Positions 33,536-37,735 of a stretch of 37,735 nt of DNA are shown here, piece by piece. The stretch's first letter is position 1, and each line of letters opens with the position of its first letter. Origin of the DNA: Elusimicrobiota bacterium. GTDB lineage: Bacteria > Elusimicrobiota > Elusimicrobia > Elusimicrobiales > UBA9959. The stretch spans positions 1 to 37,735 of the forward strand of contig JAAYVG010000050.1 in assembly GCA_012517285.1 (NCBI GenBank). The letters are read 5' to 3'. Made by a program: the position numbers and the translations under genes. Below the pieces are notes generated by a model that saw only the letters and a list, made by a program, of their open reading frames with translations, ran no database searches and was not told where the DNA came from.

Positions 33536-35311
33536 ATGAAAGCAGAAGCAAAAAGTTTTAACTTCTTGAGTCTTGAAGGAATGGTAAAAATACCTTTTTT
33601 TCAAAGAACTTACGTATGGGATAAAGACAATTGGGAAAACTTGTTATCTGAACTTTTAAATAAACCCTCTGGTCATTTTTTAGGATCAATAATATTGAAA
33701 CAATTACTGTCTCCATCTGGAGAACCTAAACAACTCGAGGTTATTGATGGACAACAAAGGCTCACAACATTGAGTATTCTGCTTAAAGCCTTATATGACA
33801 CTTTTCCATCAGAAATACAGAAAAACTGTGAAAAAAATATTAAGGATATTCTTTTTTATAGAGAAGATTGCACCGGTCAAAACTATGCGATTAAAATTGA
33901 ACATTCACAAGTTGATGCAGATGTGTACCAAAATATTATAGAGGCAAATATAGACAATAACCCAACAATCAACCAGATTACTGAAAATAGCCACAAGATG
34001 TTGCAATGTTATCAATATTTTTATGATGAATTGAAAAATAAATCTGATGAAATAAAAAAAAGCCTTCTAAATAAAATACTTAATTCAGAGAACAAGATGC
34101 TTGTAGTAATTGATTTGGTGGAAGAGAGCGATGATGAACAAGCAATTTTTGATACATTAAATACTGCTGGAGTTAGATTAAGTCCTGCTGAAATTATTAA
34201 AAATGCCCTTTTCCAGCGAATTATTCAAAAATCAAGCAAAAAAACAGCCATTGATCTGTATAAACAAACATGGGAGAAAATATTCTTGCAAGATGAAGAT
34301 ACTATTAAATATTGGGATAACGAAAGACAAACAGGTAGATTTAAACGAGATAACATAGAAATATTACTACATTGTTTCGCTATAATAAAAGGATTCTATG
34401 ACCCAGATAAACACGCATTATCGGATTTATCAAAACTATATAAAGCTGAAATTGCTAACAGGGATTCAAAAGAAAAATTGGAAGAATTACTAAATGAAAT
34501 TATAGAGTATGCTAAAGTTTACCAAGAGAAAATTATTACTTTTGACAAGAGTATGTTGTTTCCATTTAATGACGATATTAAGCGTCTTCTCCACATTCTT
34601 GAAGTTTTAGAAATATCAACTTTTCATCCTTTCATACTTTTTGTTTTTAAAAAATATCAAGACGAGTCTCGAAAAAACATCTTTTTAAATTTAGAGAAGT
34701 TCATAGTAAGAAGGATGATTGCACAAAAAGAGACTAAAAACTATAATAAGGATTGTAAGACTTTCATTAAGAATCCTGATGCAATTCTTAATAAAATAGA
34801 AACAACTGACGAAGAAATTTCTAATGGTATTAGAAAAATCTCTAATAAAAATGCTGCCCTGTTATTGTTTTGGATAGAGCTATATAGAAGAAACAGAAAT
34901 GAGAGATATGATATAAAAGAGTTGAAATATACCTACTCACTTGAACACATAATGCCACAAAAATGGGAAGAATATTGGAAGGATATTCCTCAGAAGACAA
35001 ATCCCGATGGTTTACCAATGACCGAAGAAGAAACAAAGAGGGATAGGTCCAACAAGATTTATTGGATAGGTAATATGACGCTTCTTACTTCTTCCTTGAA
35101 TTCTGCACTGCATAACTATGCTTTTGAAAAGAAGATGAATGGTGAAGGACGAAAAAAAGGGATAAAGGCATATGCAGAACTTTCTATTACAAAAGAGGAT
35201 ATTGTTGAGCCTTACGACAAGGGTGATAGAAATTGGGATGAAGAGAAAATAATAAAACGAACCAATAATCTTGAACAGGAAATTATGAAAATCTGGAATC
35301 TTCAAGGATAG
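33536..35311 (+). CDS. GmrSD-like type IV restriction protein (DUF262-DUF1524)
   Basis: The 591-aa protein has an N-terminal DUF262 (ParB-like, GmrS) domain: IPFFQRTYVWDKDNW near residue 19 and EVIDGQQRLTTLS near 68, where DGQQR is the nucleotide-binding motif. The C-terminal DUF1524 (GmrD) nuclease domain has the HNH-type LEHIMPQKW (His471) and IGNMTLLTSSLN near 515 followed by NYAFEKKM. Single-chain GmrSD enzymes cut DNA with modified bases, such as glucosylated hydroxymethylcytosine, using NTP; phosphorothioate-linked relatives (SspE) share the layout. No ssp/dnd genes are adjacent. It has an excellent AAAGGAG ribosome site and sits downstream of the promoter repeat. Confidence 0.9.
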   Translation: MKAEAKSFNFLSLEGMVKIPFFQRTYVWDKDNWENLLSELLNKPSGHFLGSIILKQLLSPSGEPKQLEVIDGQQRLTTLSILLKALYDTFPSEIQKNCEKNIKDILFYREDCTGQNYAIKIEHSQVDADVYQNIIEANIDNNPTINQITENSHKMLQCYQYFYDELKNKSDEIKKSLLNKILNSENKMLVVIDLVEESDDEQAIFDTLNTAGVRLSPAEIIKNALFQRIIQKSSKKTAIDLYKQTWEKIFLQDEDTIKYWDNERQTGRFKRDNIEILLHCFAIIKGFYDPDKHALSDLSKLYKAEIANRDSKEKLEELLNEIIEYAKVYQEKIITFDKSMLFPFNDDIKRLLHILEVLEISTFHPFILFVFKKYQDESRKNIFLNLEKFIVRRMIAQKETKNYNKDCKTFIKNPDAILNKIETTDEEISNGIRKISNKNAALLLFWIELYRRNRNERYDIKELKYTYSLEHIMPQKWEEYWKDIPQKTNPDGLPMTEEETKRDRSNKIYWIGNMTLLTSSLNSALHNYAFEKKMNGEGRKKGIKAYAELSITKEDIVEPYDKGDRNWDEEKIIKRTNNLEQEIMKIWNLQG

Positions 35312-35321
35312 GGGAAATTAC

Positions 35322-35486
35322 ATGAAAATACAACAAAATAGAAGATGCTCTATCCATCGCCTAATACAGTATAAAAGGTTTGTATCTCACGGCACTCACT
35401 CAAATTTCCCTTGGGGAAAACTTTTTTTTGTTAGGAATGTTGCGCGAGATGCAGATCAAACGGGTAATGTAAAATTTTATGTGTAA
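35322..35486 (+). CDS. small ORF (54 aa) directly downstream of the GmrSD-like gene
   Basis: An ATG 10 bases after the GmrSD-like stop, with GGGGAA as ribosome site, opens a 54-codon frame. The product is basic, starts MKIQQNRRCSIHRLIQYKRF and ends DQTGNVKFYV. No family was recognised. Its placement suggests a co-translated partner of the restriction protein, but the DNA also has imperfect dyads, so chance is possible. Confidence 0.35.
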   Translation: MKIQQNRRCSIHRLIQYKRFVSHGTHSNFPWGKLFFVRNVARDADQTGNVKFYV

Positions 35487-35496
35487 TTCTACCACC

Positions 35497-35715
35497 TCAA
35501 CTATTTCCGACTTCTTCATTTTTTAAGTTAAAAAAATTTGGTTCTTTCGTAATTATTGTGGATATAGTCTTGGATTTAATAGTCCACAATGCTGATGGAT
35601 CTTTAACCTGAAATAATAAATATCCTTGTATCGATTTAAGCTTTTGAATAATGTGGAATTTGTCATAGACTATTATCGCATTGACAGCGTATTTATTTCC
35701 TGACTTTGCCCACAA
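35497..35715 (-). pseudogene. fragment of an ISL3-like transposase
   Basis: The open minus-strand stretch of 72 codons contains NAIIVYDKFHIIQKL, matching the ISL3-family catalytic segment of the type (I)VxDxFHxxxxxN with the DDE aspartate. The following text (YLLFQVKDP, then KSKTISTIITKEPNFF) no longer aligns convincingly. The frame is about one sixth of a full ISL3 transposase, is not preceded by an N-terminal zinc or helix-turn-helix region, and its 5' end abuts the paired hairpins. It includes the second copy of the 36-bp dyad repeat. Confidence 0.6.
35555..35590. repeat. 36-bp dyad repeat, copy B
   Basis: It matches 33117-33152 with one change (ATAATCC versus ATAGTCC), which shortens the perfect dyad from 9 to about 7-8 bp. 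It overlaps the transposase remnant. Confidence 0.65.
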
Positions 35716-35735
35716 TTTTATAGACTAACCGTTCA

Positions 35736-35770
35736 AAACCCGAAGTAACCGCGTAGGTTACTTCGGGTTT
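35736..35770. repeat. perfect hairpin 1 (15-bp stem, loop GCGTA)
   Basis: AAACCCGAAGTAACC is followed by GCGTA and then by its exact reverse complement. There is no T-run on either side, so it is not a typical terminator. Its central 21 bases are the reverse complement of those of hairpin 2. Confidence 0.85.
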
Positions 35771-35811
35771 GGATAAATTTATGATTATATTTTAATATTA
35801 TTTTGTTGCTA

Positions 35812-35842
35812 ACCAAAAGTAACCTACGCGGTTACTTTTGGT
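35812..35842. repeat. perfect hairpin 2 (13-bp stem, loop TACGC)
   Basis: ACCAAAAGTAACC is followed by TACGC and then by its exact reverse complement. The loop is the complement of the hairpin 1 loop. The 41-base spacer between the two hairpins is AT-rich and has no gene. Confidence 0.85.
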
Positions 35843-35872
35843 GTGGGATATCTCACTTTTTCAGGTTCATCT

Positions 35873-35937
35873 TCTGCCTACGCTGAAACAGCTTCGGCAG
35901 ACTGGTCTGCTTACGTTGAAGTGGCTTCGGCAGGTGG
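35873..35937. repeat. two tandem ~33-bp units with internal dyads
   Basis: Unit 1 (35873-35905) has the form TCTGCCTACGCTGAAACAGC then TTCGGCAGACTGG; unit 2 (35906-35937) is the same with about seven changes. Unit 1 contains a CTGCC / GGCAG outer dyad and a GCTG-AAA-CAGC inner dyad. TACGC, the loop of hairpin 2, recurs in it. Confidence 0.65.
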
Positions 35938-35955
35938 ATTGTATTGGATAATTCT

Positions 35956-36006
35956 TGTTCATTTAAAATGATTTTTGATACTATTGAGGTTAAGGATGAG
36001 AAATAA
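35956..36006 (+). pseudogene. 3' end remnant of a second copy of the downstream membrane-protein gene
   Basis: Seventeen codons (CSFKMIFDTIEVKDEK and stop) match the C-terminus of the gene at 36027-36917, where the same residues read CSFKMILDTIEVKDEK. With flanks, 35956-36023 matches 36849-36916 at 64 of 68 positions. Nothing else of the gene is left upstream. Confidence 0.75.
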
Positions 36007-36026
36007 CGAAAGACAGCGAAATAAAT

Positions 36027-36917
36027 ATGAGCAAAATATTTAAAAGATATAAAAAGACAAAAATATTATTAATAGTTCTAATTAGTATATTTATCATTCA
36101 TCAATTGGCATATGCAATCCTCACAAAGCTTGGACCTGATACACACTATACAAAGACATTAAGGATCTATTATAACCTGATATATAATCTTACATCTTGT
36201 AAGGATGGTAAAATAAGAGAGATCAACAATGAATATCTAAGATTTAAATATATATCATTCCCATATTCATCATATCCTGAGCTGAGAGCGAAAATTTATA
36301 TGCCCAAGGATAAAAACAAAAAGGAGGTTTCATCTTTGTTTACTTTTAAGATAGGTGATCGTGGTGATATAAATATTTATATTTATAAAAAAGAGTGGTA
36401 TTCATTAGAATTAAAAAAAGTGTTAGAAAAAGGAAAATATTGCTGGTATGATTATGATTATAATGAAAAATGTATAGAGGTTAGTGATAAGGTAATATCA
36501 GATTTCAAGAAAGGTGACATAAATTATGATAATTTTATCTATATTAGTGGTCTAAATTTAGATGAATATGATATTAATGAATTTACAATAAAAGATGGAT
36601 TTAGATTTATTAGTTTTGATGCAAAACCAACCATTCCAAATAATTTACATAAAATTGTGTATGGAATATTAAAAGGCGAGAGTATTATAGAAGTAGAAAT
36701 CTTTCAGAAAAGCAGATATTTTGATGATTATAATATAGTGAAAGGGATGTGGTATGAGTTTTTCAAGAATATAATAGGACCTGGCTCAACCCCATCACAT
36801 TATTATATGATAAAGCCGTCATGGATAAGTCATGATAAACGATTAGCATGTTCATTTAAAATGATTCTTGATACTATTGAGGTTAAGGATGAGAAATCAC
36901 AAAAGTCAGCGAAATAG
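36027..36917 (+). CDS. membrane-anchored protein of unknown function
   Basis: The 296-aa protein has a positively charged start (MSKIFKRYKKTK) and one hydrophobic segment, ILLIVLISIFIIHQLAYAIL, near residues 13-32, so it is probably anchored with the bulk outside. Three Cys (two near residues 133-145, in KYCWYDYDYNEKC) and many Tyr and Asp mark the middle. The domain was not recognised. No ribosome site is obvious. Partial copies flank it: its 3' end is repeated upstream (35956-36006) and its first 15 bases recur downstream at 36950, so it belongs to a decayed tandem array. Confidence 0.65.
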   Translation: MSKIFKRYKKTKILLIVLISIFIIHQLAYAILTKLGPDTHYTKTLRIYYNLIYNLTSCKDGKIREINNEYLRFKYISFPYSSYPELRAKIYMPKDKNKKEVSSLFTFKIGDRGDINIYIYKKEWYSLELKKVLEKGKYCWYDYDYNEKCIEVSDKVISDFKKGDINYDNFIYISGLNLDEYDINEFTIKDGFRFISFDAKPTIPNNLHKIVYGILKGESIIEVEIFQKSRYFDDYNIVKGMWYEFFKNIIGPGSTPSHYYMIKPSWISHDKRLACSFKMILDTIEVKDEKSQKSAK

Positions 36918-37250
36918 TGGTCAGAATAAATAAAATATTGGATGAATGGATGAGCAAAATATTAGGAAAGAGAAGGGTATAAGCTCTCTTTTCTGATTTC
37001 TGTCATCTGACCTCTGTTAGCAATTTTTTGAGGGAGGTAAATAAGGGGGCAATAAAAAACTCTAACCGTGAATATTTGATAAATAAAAAACTGTATAAAA
37101 ATTTTAAAAATTTATATCAAAACTGCAAGGTTTTTTTAAAGTATTGCTGGCAAATTCCATTAAGTTTTTTTCCAAAATCGACAAAAAAAAGACGATCGTG
37201 GGATAAAGACAGTATTTTGGTTGGTAAATAGTAAAAAAGTAGTATTATTT
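36918..37250. other. gap between the membrane-protein gene and the transposase
   Basis: A start-like ATGAGCAAAATATTA at 36950 repeats the beginning of the upstream gene and stops after ten codons. A heptamer-type repeat tract follows (36988-37017). Then TTGAGGGAGG at 37028 opens a 67-codon frame rich in Lys and Asn whose supposed ribosome site would lie inside it; it could be a decayed gene but is not called. Confidence 0.5.
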
Positions 37251-37735
37251 TTATTTATACAAACACCTTATTTTTTTAGTATTTTTAACAAAAGCTTCTA
37301 ACCAAATTGAAAAAGCTTTTAGTGTTCTAAATCCCCTTGACCTATAACATAAATCTCTAAATTTGCTGTTTAATGATTCAATACAATTACTTGTTGTAGG
37401 TATGTTTAACTCAGGATGCTCTAAATATGTCCTGTAATATGGATATGACTTACTTAAACCACTTATCATTCTTTTTAATTGAGGTGAATTGGTTGAATTC
37501 TTAATCCTGTTTAATTTCCTGAGCAATACACTTAATCTTATATCATCTTTTGTTGTAATCAACTCTTTTACAGTATTGTATAAGTTAATACCAGTTTTTT
37601 GATGTCTTGACCATTTACTTTTAGAACGTCTGCCCATAATCTTGAATATCAGATGAAAATGGCAAGATTGATATAAAATATTATATTTCTTTGCAATATG
37701 AAGAATTCCCCTGTGTTTATCACCTACTATTGCTG
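37251..37735 (-). CDS. DDE transposase (mutator/IS256-like), N-terminal part outside window
   Basis: The minus frame is open from the window end to a stop at 37251, about 160 codons. The visible C-terminal half begins AIVGDKHRGILHIAKKYN with an Asp typical of the second DDE position, continues YQSCHFHLIFKIMGRRSK with the conserved Cys-His following it, and has the third acidic residue in TTSNCIESLNSKFRDL, then SRGFRTLKAFSIWL. This 'TSNxIES' arrangement is that of the mutator/IS256-like group. An internal ATG at 37637 is not the true start. Inverted repeats at its downstream end were not identified. Confidence 0.75.
   Translation of the reverse strand, partial: AIVGDKHRGILHIAKKYNILYQSCHFHLIFKIMGRRSKSKWSRHQKTGINLYNTVKELITTKDDIRLSVLLRKLNRIKNSTNSPQLKRMISGLSKSYPYYRTYLEHPELNIPTTSNCIESLNSKFRDLCYRSRGFRTLKAFSIWLEAFVKNTKKIRCLYK

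Larger units (their letters stand above)
35487..36026. other. gene-poor region with transposase remnant, paired hairpins and repeats
   Basis: The stretch has no intact gene. From left to right it holds an ISL3-like transposase remnant on the minus strand, a mirror pair of perfect hairpins, two 33-bp tandem units with dyads, and the 3' end remnant of a lost copy of the following gene. The sequence TTCC-ACTTC--CATTTTTTAA near 35507 also resembles the left end of the direct repeats at 29751 and 33154. Confidence 0.6.

Noticed and set aside
35356-35455. Possible second attC-like or integron site after the GmrSD-like gene
   Set aside because: GCCTAAT and GTTAGGA occur, but the core boxes and stem order do not match an attC and the frame of a small ORF runs through it.
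35736-35770. Rho-independent terminator
   Set aside because: The stem is strong but no T-run follows on either strand.
37028-37231. 67-codon Lys/Asn-rich frame before the transposase
   Set aside because: The only start is a TTG whose supposed ribosome site falls inside the frame; composition fits decayed AT-rich DNA.

Overview
The window is AT-rich bacterial DNA with closely packed genes. It has the MEP isoprenoid pathway, a bacterial DnaE, lipobox lipoproteins and an oxygen-sensitive type of [NiFe] hydrogenase, so an anaerobic bacterium is likely. The phylum cannot be fixed from sequence alone.

Left third (1-15334), housekeeping core. A minus-strand run carries a Memo-family protein (cut by the window edge), a LOG-family protein, dxs, a polyprenyl diphosphate synthase, a DUF3467 protein and a response regulator fused to a metallo-beta-lactamase domain. 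From a divergent AT-rich promoter at about 6.45 kb the plus strand carries rsmD, a Cas4/RecB-like nuclease, dnaE, an orphan receiver protein, a Kbl/BioF-type enzyme, an MNT/HEPN pair and an unusual IspH. This IspH has a C-terminal membrane domain that reads as a UbiA prenyltransferase fold whose aspartate motifs have decayed. Three isoprenoid genes therefore lie within 14 kb.

Centre (15466-25189), energy conservation. Eleven co-directional genes encode a membrane-bound complex with the full core composition of respiratory complex I minus the NADH module: three antiporter-like subunits, then J-, K-, A-, B-, C-, D-, H- and I-like subunits. The D-like subunit keeps both CxxC motifs that bind Ni-Fe, and the B-like subunit has the CxxC form of the proximal cluster. 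It is thus a group 4 energy-converting [NiFe] hydrogenase with complex I composition, including an A-like subunit. A 241-bp element with 20-bp terminal inverted repeats sits inside the operon between the large subunit gene and the H-like gene.

Right third (25.2-37.7 kb), accessory DNA. A type III restriction-modification pair (mod, res), preceded by a 16-codon leader ORF, is followed by a block of unknown genes: two lipoproteins, a 100-aa protein and a PD-(D/E)XK-like protein. Direct repeats that carry a near-identical promoter module lie upstream of this block and again upstream of a GmrSD-like (DUF262/DUF1524) type IV restriction gene. Beyond that are a small ORF, an ISL3-like transposase remnant, a mirror pair of perfect hairpins with complementary loops, a membrane-anchored protein gene flanked by remnants of further copies, and a DDE transposase cut by the window end. 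The layout is that of a defence/mobile island assembled next to the hydrogenase operon.

No tRNA, rRNA or CRISPR array was recognised.
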